IMG/VR virus record: IMGVR_UViG_3300009094_000026
Coordinates: 1 to 48,302 of that record
Source: a virus
DNA: 48,302 bases
Reading direction: 5' to 3' (one strand)
The notes under the pieces are model-generated. The model saw nothing but the letters and a program-made list of their open reading frames with translations, did not search any database and was not told the origin of the DNA. Made by a program: the position numbers and the translations under genes. Positions 33,024 to 40,304 of this stretch are shown in pieces (the first letter of the stretch is position 1; every line of letters begins with the position of its first letter).

Positions 33024-33796
33024 GGTTCAACCTCCAACGACTTTTCGATTTGCGTCCACGGAAAAGTCACCCGGACCTTCTCCATGTATTGCGGATGCGT
33101 CTGCGAGAATCTCTGGATAGCGATTCCGACTTTCCGAACCCGTTCGCCGATACCGCCGTAGCCTCCCGGCATGTAACGTTTCTTCTGAAATGGCGCGTCC
33201 ATACAGACCATCTGCGCAGTGAGGTTCATATCGAACGCGGCAAAGGTGACCTGCACATCGTCCATACAACCTTCGTCAACGACGTAGCGCATCTTGTTGT
33301 ACAGAGTATGTGGGATCGCCCAGAACATCGCCGACCTCTTCTTGTAGAAGCGTAACCCGTCGTGGGTCTCGACTCCCTTCTTGATACGCCCAGAATCGAA
33401 ATGTTCGGCTGTCCCATGCATCCCTGCGATGAGGCAAGGTTGAATCGGATAGACGAACGACGCACGCACCAGGTTTTTCAAACTCTTTTCGGTGTAACGC
33501 GTATTGTCGTCGGTCACCACGTAGCGATCGAACTTCACTTCAGTGGCTTCCTGACGAAGCATCTCACGCGCGTAGGTCCCACTACCATAGGGATTCTCGT
33601 ACGTGATCCAAGTTACCCTATCGAACTCCCTTCGTACCGGGAGGTATTTCTTCCTTTCTTTTTCTTCCACACCAATGAATGTGCTGGGTCGGTTCAGGAA
33701 CGGCTGTGCGCGTAAGGTCTTCAACAAGACTTCTGGTCGTCCCTTCGATGGGATCAGTACTGCAAATGAACGTTGAAGTTTAACACGCACAGCCAT
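33020..33796 (-). CDS. GT-A glycosyltransferase-like protein
   Basis: A 258-residue protein. It begins with a beta strand and FAVLIPSKGRPEVLLKTL (about 10-28), a hallmark of GT2-type folds, and has YVVTDDNTRYTEKSLKNLV near 92-110, where DDN is the sugar-nucleotide/metal site. Later FWAIPHTLYNKMRYVVDEGCMDDVQV could hold the catalytic acid. Start ATG 33796; GTG 33790 has a better spaced AAGGAG. It lies in the - strand metabolism block, far from the structural glycosyltransferase island, so its acceptor may be DNA or a modified nucleotide rather than a virion protein. That is inference. Confidence 0.6.
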   Translation of the reverse strand: MAVRVKLQRSFAVLIPSKGRPEVLLKTLRAQPFLNRPSTFIGVEEKERKKYLPVRREFDRVTWITYENPYGSGTYAREMLRQEATEVKFDRYVVTDDNTRYTEKSLKNLVRASFVYPIQPCLIAGMHGTAEHFDSGRIKKGVETHDGLRFYKKRSAMFWAIPHTLYNKMRYVVDEGCMDDVQVTFAAFDMNLTAQMVCMDAPFQKKRYMPGGYGGIGERVRKVGIAIQRFSQTHPQYMEKVRVTFPWTQIEKSLEVEP

Positions 33797-33802
33797 CTCC
33801 TT

Positions 33803-34174
33803 CTACTTGACGGTGTCCCGCTTCTTCTCGAGCTTCGCTTTCTTGGCCGAGAGCTTGTTGATGCGACTGTCGATCTTGTCGATCCGCTTCTGGATTCGCG
33901 CGACCTTCTTATCGACCTTCTTCTTTGCTCGCGCGTCGGCCGGTGTCGACTTCTTCGGTGGTACTGCAACAGACTTCTTCGCCATGGTGGTTAGTTCCTG
34001 CGCCAAACGTTTTTTGAATTGTGGTCGTGCGCGGCGCAAAGCGTCCGCCACAAAGTGTGAGCCTTTTAAAAACAGCGTTGGGTCTTCCTGGATTGCACGG
34101 CCTGGTTCTCCTGCGAACGGATTCCCGTCTCGCTCGCCCAGATAGTCGATGTATCGGTCCTCATGATATCCCAT
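33803..34174 (-). CDS. Small protein with basic coiled-coil C-terminus
   Basis: A 123-residue protein. Residues 1-60 contain a possible small folded domain (DYLGERDGNPFAGEPGRAIQE). Residues 64-123 are Lys-rich and coiled-coil-like (KKVARIQKRIDKIDSRINKLSAKKAKLEKK). An in-frame ATG at 33985 (Met-Ala-Lys-Lys) with AGGA upstream could give a separate 60-residue product of the basic part. The basic half may bind nucleic acid. It lies between the glycosyltransferase and ThyX-like genes. Confidence 0.55.
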   Translation of the reverse strand: MGYHEDRYIDYLGERDGNPFAGEPGRAIQEDPTLFLKGSHFVADALRRARPQFKKRLAQELTTMAKKSVAVPPKKSTPADARAKKKVDKKVARIQKRIDKIDSRINKLSAKKAKLEKKRDTVK

Positions 34175-34186
34175 GCCCAGGTACCG

Positions 34187-35443
34187 CTACTTTATCTGGT
34201 CGTGTGGGTACTTTCCGTTGGTCGGGATCCAACGAATCTGTCCGCCCTCCATACTCTCAGGAGCGAGAACGAAGAACGGCATCTGCTCAGGCCGGTGTTG
34301 CCGAGTCAAACTGTCTTTCCCAACGTACTTGTGATACGGAGCATAACGATGTCCACCGGGTTCCGGATCTCTCTTGCAGACCTCGCAGTACTCCTGGGCT
34401 GGTCCTTCTTCTCGATCAATCAGATGATTGCCTTGCGCGTGTCCGCACTCCGCACATCGTTCGTACGGGTTCGGATACTTGCCGTCCGGTGGCCAGGACT
34501 CGAGACCTGCAAACCGTGCCGCCTTGGCCTTGTCGCTGTGACTGCCGAGATACTTCGAGATGATGGGTGGGCATTTCATCTTCACTTCGCGCAGCATCAA
34601 CTGAGCGACGCAATTGAATTCCCAGTCCATAATGTGCTCAAGACGGTTGGCCAACACACCGGACAGGGCAATCCAATTGTACTGGTCGTGGATATAGGTC
34701 TGCATTCCCATGAACAGTACGCGACGAGCGTCCTGCCAGGGAATGCCGGCATCGACCAGTGCCGAGTACAACCGACGACCGTTGTCGATGTGCTTCAGAA
34801 TCTGCGCATGGAGTGTCGGGTCACCGTCTTTCGATTCCATCCCATCGAACACCGGCTGATGTGACAGATACTCCTTGATGGGTTCCCAATTCGTAATGCA
34901 ATGCTCGAGACTCTCCGGCAAGAGGGCACCCTTGTCGTGCACTGCACACGCCCGACGTATCGTCTCCGGCATCGTCCACGCGCGATGACGCCAGTCGTTG
35001 TCGCGCCCGCCGTGCTGCATGAAACCGGCACCCAGACGCGTCCGAACGTTCTGGTGTGTAAATGCGCGTGAGACTCCGTCGATGCAGAAGTCGAACGTGA
35101 TTCCTTCGAGGACCTGCTGCAACGTCTTGCCCGCGAAGCAGGACTCGACATAGTCGCGTTCGTCTGGAAGCAACCGTGTCCATCCGGTGACGAAGGCAAC
35201 CTTCGGATCGTTCACACGCGTGTCGATCGTCAGATTGAGATTGGGTTCGCGGTTCACAGTCCGCGATGGCGACTCGCCCCAGTTCGCTTGGAGTGCGTCG
35301 TACATGGATGTGAACAAGTTCACTGTCGGACCCCATCGATCCAATGTGACCTTCAGACTGTCCGGCCCGTAGGTGATGGGATTCGTTGGCTCTTCGCCCG
35401 TATGAATGGCGTGAGGCCGGTGCTTCGCATCTTCGTAAGCCAT
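34187..35443 (-). CDS. Divergent ThyX-like flavin-dependent thymidylate synthase with zinc-ribbon tail
   Basis: A 418-residue protein of the ThyX superfamily. Matches: ITFDFCIDGVSRAFTHQNVRTR near 115-136 corresponds to the FAD/dUMP-binding strand-helix of ThyX; GIPWQDARRVLFMGMQTY near 233-250 and LEHIMDWEFNCVAQLMLREVKMKCP near 268-292 correspond to its C-terminal helices. The signature RHR-x7-S-x-R motif is altered: RTR at 134-136 then HGGRD. An extra 110 residues contain Cys330, 333, 353 and 356, a likely zinc ribbon. ThyX makes dTMP from dUMP; the changes suggest a modified nucleotide or other substrate. Ribosome site AAAAGGAG is present. Confidence 0.65.
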   Translation of the reverse strand: MAYEDAKHRPHAIHTGEEPTNPITYGPDSLKVTLDRWGPTVNLFTSMYDALQANWGESPSRTVNREPNLNLTIDTRVNDPKVAFVTGWTRLLPDERDYVESCFAGKTLQQVLEGITFDFCIDGVSRAFTHQNVRTRLGAGFMQHGGRDNDWRHRAWTMPETIRRACAVHDKGALLPESLEHCITNWEPIKEYLSHQPVFDGMESKDGDPTLHAQILKHIDNGRRLYSALVDAGIPWQDARRVLFMGMQTYIHDQYNWIALSGVLANRLEHIMDWEFNCVAQLMLREVKMKCPPIISKYLGSHSDKAKAARFAGLESWPPDGKYPNPYERCAECGHAQGNHLIDREEGPAQEYCEVCKRDPEPGGHRYAPYHKYVGKDSLTRQHRPEQMPFFVLAPESMEGGQIRWIPTNGKYPHDQIK

Positions 35444-35455
35444 CTTCGTCTCCTT

Positions 35456-36478
35456 TTATTCTGCGGTGATCTCGAACGGGATCTTCCCAGGCATCTTCTT
35501 CTCCCTCTCCATCAAATCGTGCAGGCTTCGTACGGTGAGCGGGTTGTGCGTCGGGTCGGATTCGTCGAACGGTAGTTTGCGATCGCGCTTGTAAGTCTTG
35601 ATCATTCGAGACCGCAACTGTTCGACGAACTTGTCGCTGTCGTCAACTGCGAACACGATTTGTCCGCGCATGGTTGCTGGTCCCTCTTCGATGCGCTCTC
35701 CTTTCTCGTTAGCCCACCACAGGAAATCGAATGGCAAATTGTTGTTGGTCAACCACGTGATCGTGTCGGTGAAGATGTTCGGATACAAATCGACCGGTCT
35801 GCTAGTGATGAGAATGATCGTCCAGCCTTGGGCTCGGCACCATTCGAGAAACGGCTTGGCGTCCGGGAACACCGGAAGGGTTTGCTTGCCGCCGCGTGTG
35901 CGGAAGTCGTGTTTAACTTTCTGCCACTCCAGATGGGGAAACCCAACGGATGACGACGAAATAAATGTCCCGGACTTCTCGATACGGTCCAGGTTTTCAA
36001 TCAGTCGCCGAGTATCGGAAGGAGAGAGCTTCATCAACTGCGCTCCCCATTCACGAGCCCACCGACACATCCCGGTCAGGTAGTCGGCTAACACCTGATC
36101 GATATCAACGATCACCGAGGGTCCATCGATCGTTGCTAACCACTCCTCCTGGTAGCGATAGCGGACCACTCGGCTCTTGGCGTAGTAGAGTTCTTCCAAT
36201 CGTTCCATCGGGAAGTCTGCGAGGTCGCAGAGCGAGAGCCAGTACTTGAACTGGTCAATCAACTCCTCGTGTGAATGAGCGACGTTCTGAAGACGAACCT
36301 TCGACCGACGATGCACCTTATAATCGAAGGTGCGGATGAACTCTAAGGACTCCTCAATCAACCCGAAGGTCAGATCGCGAAGTCGTGCGAGGAACGCCGG
36401 CTGATCGTCCTTGAATTTCTCGCGGTCCCAAATCAGTTTGTTGAACGCTCGCTGGTCTTTGTAGAGTTTTGTAATCAT
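35456..36478 (-). CDS. MazG-like NTP pyrophosphatase fused to HAD phosphatase
   Basis: About 340 residues from ATG 36478 (ATGA overlap with the oxidoreductase). Residues 10-110 are an all-alpha NTP-PPase (MazG/dUTPase superfamily) region: GLIEESLEF near 40-48 carries the ExxE pattern and EELIDQFKYWLSLCDLAD follows. Residues 120-320 are a HAD domain: VIVDIDQVLADY with Asp125 and Asp127 (DxDxV), LITSRP as motif II and VDDSDKF as motif IV. Such a fusion would convert a dNTP to dNMP and then strip the phosphate. It could purge canonical nucleotides or prepare a modified precursor. Confidence 0.65.
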   Translation of the reverse strand: MITKLYKDQRAFNKLIWDREKFKDDQPAFLARLRDLTFGLIEESLEFIRTFDYKVHRRSKVRLQNVAHSHEELIDQFKYWLSLCDLADFPMERLEELYYAKSRVVRYRYQEEWLATIDGPSVIVDIDQVLADYLTGMCRWAREWGAQLMKLSPSDTRRLIENLDRIEKSGTFISSSSVGFPHLEWQKVKHDFRTRGGKQTLPVFPDAKPFLEWCRAQGWTIILITSRPVDLYPNIFTDTITWLTNNNLPFDFLWWANEKGERIEEGPATMRGQIVFAVDDSDKFVEQLRSRMIKTYKRDRKLPFDESDPTHNPLTVRSLHDLMEREKKMPGKIPFEITAE

Positions 36479-37296
36479 CGCTTGTCGCCATTCTCCGAGA
36501 CCCAGGTCTCGATATGATGCCACGTCTCGTGGGCGAGTTCGTCTGGACGCCATGTGGCGAAGCGACCGAAACAGTGCACATCATGTAGACGCATCGTCGC
36601 TAGCATCAACTCGCTTTCCGGATGTGCATGAATCTTTCCAGGAAGAAGTTTCTTGGCTAGTGACGTCGGAGTGAGTTGTTCGTAGAAATCGTATCCCGGT
36701 GTGCGGGTCTCCCGATAGCAAGATACGGTGGGGTCGGAGAGATAGTTGAGCACCATCCCTTTCGGGTCGTTGAACTTCTTGGGAATGGTGGTCATGAAGA
36801 TGGCGTTGGACTTAAAGGGTTCCTTGAACTCCGGACCCACGATCATCAGATCAAGGAAGGCAGGAAGCGGGATCGTGTTGATCAGGATGTCATATTCAAT
36901 CGTTTTCCAGTCCGCCATCCCCAAGGTATGGCCGGGCAGGTCGACCATGCGAACCGTCTGACCGAATTCAATCGTGGGCACGGGAAGTTTGGATTCCCAC
37001 CCTACGCTCTCGTGTTGAAACTGAAGACCCCAGTTGCCACCATCGTCTTCTTTGCCGATCTTCTTCTTGTAAGCCAAGATGCTCTCTGGGGTAGGAGGTT
37101 GGCCGTCAACCAGCGTCGTCACCGGAAACGACTCCGACGGCACACCCGGGATTGGCTCCCAGAGATACTGCGGCCCCATCCGCGTCTCCATATGATTGAC
37201 TGGGGGCGTCTTCCGCCAATCCAACAACCGAGCTTCTGGAACAGCCAACTGGAACAGCTGCGCTGCAAACCCGCCACCTATCACGACTATCTTCAT
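36475..37296 (-). CDS. FAD/NAD(P)-dependent oxidoreductase
   Basis: About 273 residues from ATG 37296. It opens with KIVVIGGGFAAQLF, the GxGxxA dinucleotide-binding fingerprint of an FAD or NAD(P) Rossmann fold. Further sites are IEYDILINTIPLPAFLD near 130 and HCFGRFATWRPDEL near the end, a segment like the second FAD-binding motif of amine-oxidase or UDP-galactopyranose-mutase-type proteins. It is shorter than those, so the substrate domain is reduced. It lies next to the MazG-HAD and ThyX-like genes and may reduce flavin or oxidise a nucleotide side-chain; the reaction is unknown. Confidence 0.6.
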   Translation of the reverse strand: MKIVVIGGGFAAQLFQLAVPEARLLDWRKTPPVNHMETRMGPQYLWEPIPGVPSESFPVTTLVDGQPPTPESILAYKKKIGKEDDGGNWGLQFQHESVGWESKLPVPTIEFGQTVRMVDLPGHTLGMADWKTIEYDILINTIPLPAFLDLMIVGPEFKEPFKSNAIFMTTIPKKFNDPKGMVLNYLSDPTVSCYRETRTPGYDFYEQLTPTSLAKKLLPGKIHAHPESELMLATMRLHDVHCFGRFATWRPDELAHETWHHIETWVSENGDKR

Positions 37297-37556
37297 CTCA
37301 TCCTCACATCTTTGATCGACGCTTCCAGTTGGCCCTTCGTGGTCAGTACGTAATATCCGCGACGGTCGAGTGTAATATATCCTTTCCGCGCCAAGGCCGC
37401 TACCATCGTCCCGTGCAACGATCGCATCGGAAATGAATTGATAGCATATCGAATTGCCATCCATTGCCTCGGATGCTTCTGAAGGAAGATGACTCGTTTC
37501 TCCGATGCCATCTCCCACAACAACGCACGTTGTGCTCTTGTTAGTTCTTTCTTCAC
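37293..37556 (-). CDS. Small winged-helix-like protein
   Basis: About 87 residues from GTG 37556, overlapping the upstream stop (GTGA). Helical N-terminus (ELTRAQRALLWEMASE), then LHGTMVAALARKGYITLDRRGYYVLTTKGQ, which fits the recognition helix and wing of a winged-helix DNA-binding domain. It may be a regulator or DNA-contact protein. The longer reading frame upstream lies in the previous gene. Confidence 0.55.
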   Translation of the reverse strand: MKKELTRAQRALLWEMASEKRVIFLQKHPRQWMAIRYAINSFPMRSLHGTMVAALARKGYITLDRRGYYVLTTKGQLEASIKDVRMR

Positions 37557-37795
37557 TGGTTCGGAACCACCATCGTCGGTACCGCGAGATACCGATGCAG
37601 ACTCTCTGGGAAGTAGCCGTGTTCGGTTAAGCCGGTATCGTCCCAGCGAACCGCGCACATCAACACGCCCTGACTCATTGCCGACGGATGTCCTCGATAG
37701 ACGTCAACGAGCACACCAAACCGCGGTGTGTCGGTTGCGGTTAATCCCTTGCGCATGACACGCTCACCGATCTCAAGTTGTTTCGGGTTTTCCAT
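37553..37795 (-). CDS. 80-residue hypothetical, SH3-like
   Basis: ATG 37795 has GGAGG upstream; another ATG lies at 37801. The sequence IGERVMRKGL then RFGVLVDVYRG and CAVRWDDTGLTEHGY is beta-rich and looks like an SH3/Tudor-type barrel used for binding protein or nucleic acid. No enzyme motif. It overlaps the genes on both sides by a few to 23 bases. Confidence 0.5.
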   Translation of the reverse strand: MENPKQLEIGERVMRKGLTATDTPRFGVLVDVYRGHPSAMSQGVLMCAVRWDDTGLTEHGYFPESLHRYLAVPTMVVPNQ

Positions 37796-37973
37796 CTCCA
37801 TCCTCCATAACTGCGATGACACCGACCCGCTCTGCGCTCAGTGCCTTCAGTTTCTCCACCATGTCATCGAGATATGTTTTCTGAACCAAGGGATTGAACG
37901 GGAGCTCCCTCGGCGACATTACGACGGTAAAGATGTAACGAATCTTCCGTACCGGAGCCGGATCGTCGCTCAT
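37773..37973 (-). CDS. 66-residue hypothetical protein
   Basis: ATG 37973 overlaps the upstream stop (ATGA). Residues 8-20 look like a beta strand (VRKIRYIFTVVMS), then a helix (TYLDDMVEKLKALSAERV) and another strand (GVIAVMEDGDG). No recognised family. No strong ribosome site, so it relies on coupling. Confidence 0.5.
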   Translation of the reverse strand: MSDDPAPVRKIRYIFTVVMSPRELPFNPLVQKTYLDDMVEKLKALSAERVGVIAVMEDGDGKPETT

Positions 37974-38122
37974 GCGACACCCCGTCTCTTCGCTACCGCA
38001 TCACACGACCGCCATCCCCTGCGGTACCCGAACCCATAACTGATTCCAATGACAGGGATCAACGAGATTCCCCACATCATGAGCCAAAACAGATTCCAAA
38101 AGTCTTGCTGGTCGATTGACAT
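37970..38122 (-). CDS. 50-residue membrane protein
   Basis: ATG 38122 preceded by AAAAGGAG six bases upstream. It encodes a short acidic N-terminus, one membrane segment (FWLMMWGISLIPVIGISYGFGY, about residues 12-33) and a basic tail (RRGWRSCDAVAKRRGVA), so the C-terminus should be cytoplasmic. Its stop overlaps the next start (ATGA). Function unknown. Confidence 0.6.
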   Translation of the reverse strand: MSIDQQDFWNLFWLMMWGISLIPVIGISYGFGYRRGWRSCDAVAKRRGVA

Positions 38123-38134
38123 CTCCATCTCCTT

Positions 38135-39166
38135 TTACAGTTCGTCGGCCAGTTCGCGAAATACCTTTTCGCGTTTGTAAAATCCCGTATAATCTCCACG
38201 TGCGCAAATCGGCAGCATCGCACACGTGCCGTACTTGTTCTGACACGCATCCGAATTCTTGTAGTGACCGGCCAACCCATTCCACCACAACATGAAGTCG
38301 GACACCAGATCCCGAAGCTCCAGCTCGTTGCGTTCGAGATCCTTCTTCGTCACACGCATCTGCATGCGTATGAAATACCATTCAGGTCGCTTGCGAACGT
38401 CCTCAGCAACCCGTCGTGCAAATTTTACTACTGATTCAGTTTTCTTTTGCCGAAGCCCCGGCCGCCTTATTATGTTGTAAAGCAAGCCCTCTGGCAACAC
38501 CTTTTCTAGCCACCACAAATTCAACAGGTAAATGTTAACTTGCAGTTCATGGGGTAGGATATCTGCGATGTCGCTCTCCCCACGCTCACCGAGGTTTGAC
38601 TTCGTTTTGGTCTCCAAAAGCCATGGCCGACCCGCAGTGGTTCGCTTGTACGATCCGTCCATCTTGCCACGGATGAACGTTTTCATTAAGCGGCCGTCCG
38701 GTCGTTCGACCTTGAACCGAACTTTGAATTCAGATTCGATTCGTTCCCACAACAACTTGAAGTCTTTTTGCCAATAGCGGAAATACTCAGGCATCAGCGC
38801 TTCAAGCAGGATCATGGAAAACTCGAGGTACTGCAACGACTCCGCATCAGCTCTTGGATTCTCCTCCTTCCAGATTCGCTCGACTTTTCGACAGACGTCC
38901 TTGATGTATTGAGGACTAGGCAAGGAAGTGAGACGACCTTCTCGCACATCCTCGTACATACGTTGGCAGATGCCATGGCAGAGTCCACCGAAGACTTGGC
39001 CCAAGGAGTTCTTCCGTGATGTCCATCCATTCAGGAACAAGCGTGCGCGCTCCCGACATCCTTTGAACGTGGTGAGAAGAGAGAAGGTCACACCGTCCCG
39101 CTCTGGGTCGTAGAACCGAGCCGGGACTTCCTTCATCGGAATGAGACGCAACGCTTTGATTTTCAC
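38135..39166 (-). CDS. PD-(D/E)XK nuclease with four-cysteine iron-sulfur cluster (Cas4/AddB-like)
   Basis: A 343-residue nuclease. The catalytic core is IRGKMDGSY with Asp170, then LLETKTKS (E185-T-K187), with Gln210 in HELQVNIYLL. Cys37 in a TTFKGCRERARL segment and Cys308, 315 and 321 at the C-terminal end give the one-plus-three cysteine layout of Cas4 and AddB-type nucleases that bind a 4Fe-4S cluster. It may act in DNA end resection for the Sak4 recombination system. No CRISPR array or other cas gene is visible here. Start GTG 39166 with GGAGT five bases upstream. Confidence 0.75.
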   Translation of the reverse strand: MKIKALRLIPMKEVPARFYDPERDGVTFSLLTTFKGCRERARLFLNGWTSRKNSLGQVFGGLCHGICQRMYEDVREGRLTSLPSPQYIKDVCRKVERIWKEENPRADAESLQYLEFSMILLEALMPEYFRYWQKDFKLLWERIESEFKVRFKVERPDGRLMKTFIRGKMDGSYKRTTAGRPWLLETKTKSNLGERGESDIADILPHELQVNIYLLNLWWLEKVLPEGLLYNIIRRPGLRQKKTESVVKFARRVAEDVRKRPEWYFIRMQMRVTKKDLERNELELRDLVSDFMLWWNGLAGHYKNSDACQNKYGTCAMLPICARGDYTGFYKREKVFRELADEL

Positions 39167-39182
39167 AACGACTCCAAATTGT

Positions 39183-39263
39183 GCCCGGCCCCGGACCTGG
39201 ATTAGGGATCCGTAGCGGTATGCATACCCACTATCCGCTCGACTGGTCGTGGGCGGGCCGGGC
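39183..39263 (-). other. Nested inverted repeats upstream of the nuclease gene
   Basis: GCCCGGCCC (39183-39191) pairs with GGGCCGGGC (39255-39263), and the perfect 12-bp palindrome GGTATGCATACC lies at 39217-39228 inside it. The 106-base gap between the small membrane gene and the nuclease has no coding content. I checked it for a tRNA: there is no conserved T-loop. Possible terminator, operator or structured RNA. Confidence 0.5.
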
Positions 39264-39272
39264 GACCTCGAA

Positions 39273-39380
39273 CTATCTTGCCATACACCGGATTACATCG
39301 CTGTAAAATCCCTGCGCGAGAATCCCGAACATAAACGCGCAGGCAGCGATGATCAGGAGTGTCAGCGGAGCGATCTTCAC
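39273..39380 (-). CDS. 35-residue membrane peptide
   Basis: GTG 39380 lies three bases after the upstream stop and gives 35 residues with one hydrophobic segment (IAPLTLLIIAACAFMFGILAQGFY). There is only a weak ribosome site. It fits the pattern of tiny membrane genes on this strand, but it could be chance. Confidence 0.4.
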   Translation of the reverse strand: MKIAPLTLLIIAACAFMFGILAQGFYSDVIRCMAR

Positions 39381-39383
39381 GAC

Positions 39384-39596
39384 CTACTTTCCTTTCTTCT
39401 GGGCGTACTTGTAGATGTTCAGACCGATGACCACGTCACCGACCTTCTTGTTCCCTTGCGTCGTTGCAATGATGAGCGTCTTCCCCGACGCCGACGGCTC
39501 CGTGGGTGCCGCCAGGTCGACCACGATGGTCATTTCGTTCCCGTCGACCGACACATTGACATTCCGTCCGAGTTCTTCCGTCTTCTTCTTAGCCAT
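39384..39596 (-). CDS. 70-residue conserved-looking phage protein
   Basis: ATG 39596 with AGGAGAGG upstream, overlapping the previous stop by eight bases. It is beta-rich (VNVSVDGNEMTIVVDL, then SGKTLIIATTQGNKKV) and ends in a short helix. I recall similar small proteins in other phages but no function. It could bind nucleic acid; this is a guess. Confidence 0.6.
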   Translation of the reverse strand: MAKKKTEELGRNVNVSVDGNEMTIVVDLAAPTEPSASGKTLIIATTQGNKKVGDVVIGLNIYKYAQKKGK

Positions 39597-40080
39597 CTAC
39601 CTCTCCTTTGAGAAACTTCTTGACATTCTTGACTCGATCTACGGGAACCTCGAAAGTCATCCGAACCATCTTCTTCTTCAACTTGGGATCGATTTCGGTT
39701 TCGGCTTCGTCTACCTTCTCCTTGGAGTACCACAGGAGCGCGAATCGTGCGTTCGTGGGTTTCTCCCGTCTCGTCTTTTTTCCGTTCTTCGTGGGAGGAC
39801 GATCCATTGGATTGAACTCGAAGAGGTGATTTTTGAAACCCTTCTTCTCGAGTTCAACCCTCTTCGGATTATTGATGAGTCGCAACCACATAGCGACTCT
39901 CCACCAATCTCCTTCCAATCGCACGCGAGCACCATTCGCTAGTCGTTCTTGAAATGACCCGAGGTTCGTGTAGTTACTGCTCCCAGCCGGAACGATTTCG
40001 TGAATGTCCGGATGGGCTTGGAGAGATACCAGACAATTTCCAGTATCCTTCCTTCGAGGAAGTCGCTTCTTCTTTTCCAT
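39589..40080 (-). CDS. 163-residue hypothetical protein
   Basis: ATG 40080 with AGGAG upstream. Mixed alpha/beta: VSLQAHPDIHEIVPAGSSN, an ANGARVRLEGDWWRVAMWLRLINN segment and a basic C-terminal region. Rich in Lys and Arg. No motif recognised. It overlaps the next gene by eight bases and seems part of the same operon. Confidence 0.6.
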   Translation of the reverse strand: MEKKKRLPRRKDTGNCLVSLQAHPDIHEIVPAGSSNYTNLGSFQERLANGARVRLEGDWWRVAMWLRLINNPKRVELEKKGFKNHLFEFNPMDRPPTKNGKKTRREKPTNARFALLWYSKEKVDEAETEIDPKLKKKMVRMTFEVPVDRVKNVKKFLKGEVDG

Positions 40081-40091
40081 CTCGTCTTCTC

Positions 40092-40304
40092 CTAGTTACC
40101 AAAGCCGATCGTAATGATGAACGACCTTGGTTTCTTCTGTGAACGACGCAGAGCCTCTGCACGGAGGTACTGTTTCGCTCGGTTAAGATCGTTGGTCCAC
40201 TTGCTGCCGGTCCAGTACTTGCGTTCTCCATCCCCAGTATCGACACGGCAGATCACTGTTGACGGATACTCCACATCTCGCTCCTTTCTCGCTCTGATCT
40301 TCAT
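40092..40304 (-). CDS. 70-residue basic hypothetical protein
   Basis: ATG 40304 shares one base with the RuvC-like gene's stop (TAATG). The residues YPSTVICRVDTGDGERKYWTGSKWTNDLNRAKQYL look like a small strand-turn-helix protein; a longer reading frame upstream overlaps the resolvase gene. Function unknown. Confidence 0.6.
   Translation of the reverse strand: MKIRARKERDVEYPSTVICRVDTGDGERKYWTGSKWTNDLNRAKQYLRAEALRRSQKKPRSFIITIGFGN

Noticed and set aside
38135-39166. Cas4-like gene as evidence of a CRISPR system
   Set aside because: No repeat-spacer array and no other cas gene is visible; phage Cas4/AddB-like nucleases commonly work in recombination.
39183-39263. tRNA-like folding in the intergenic gap
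   Set aside because: The acceptor-like stem is present, but there is no TTCRA T-loop and arms do not have tRNA sizes.
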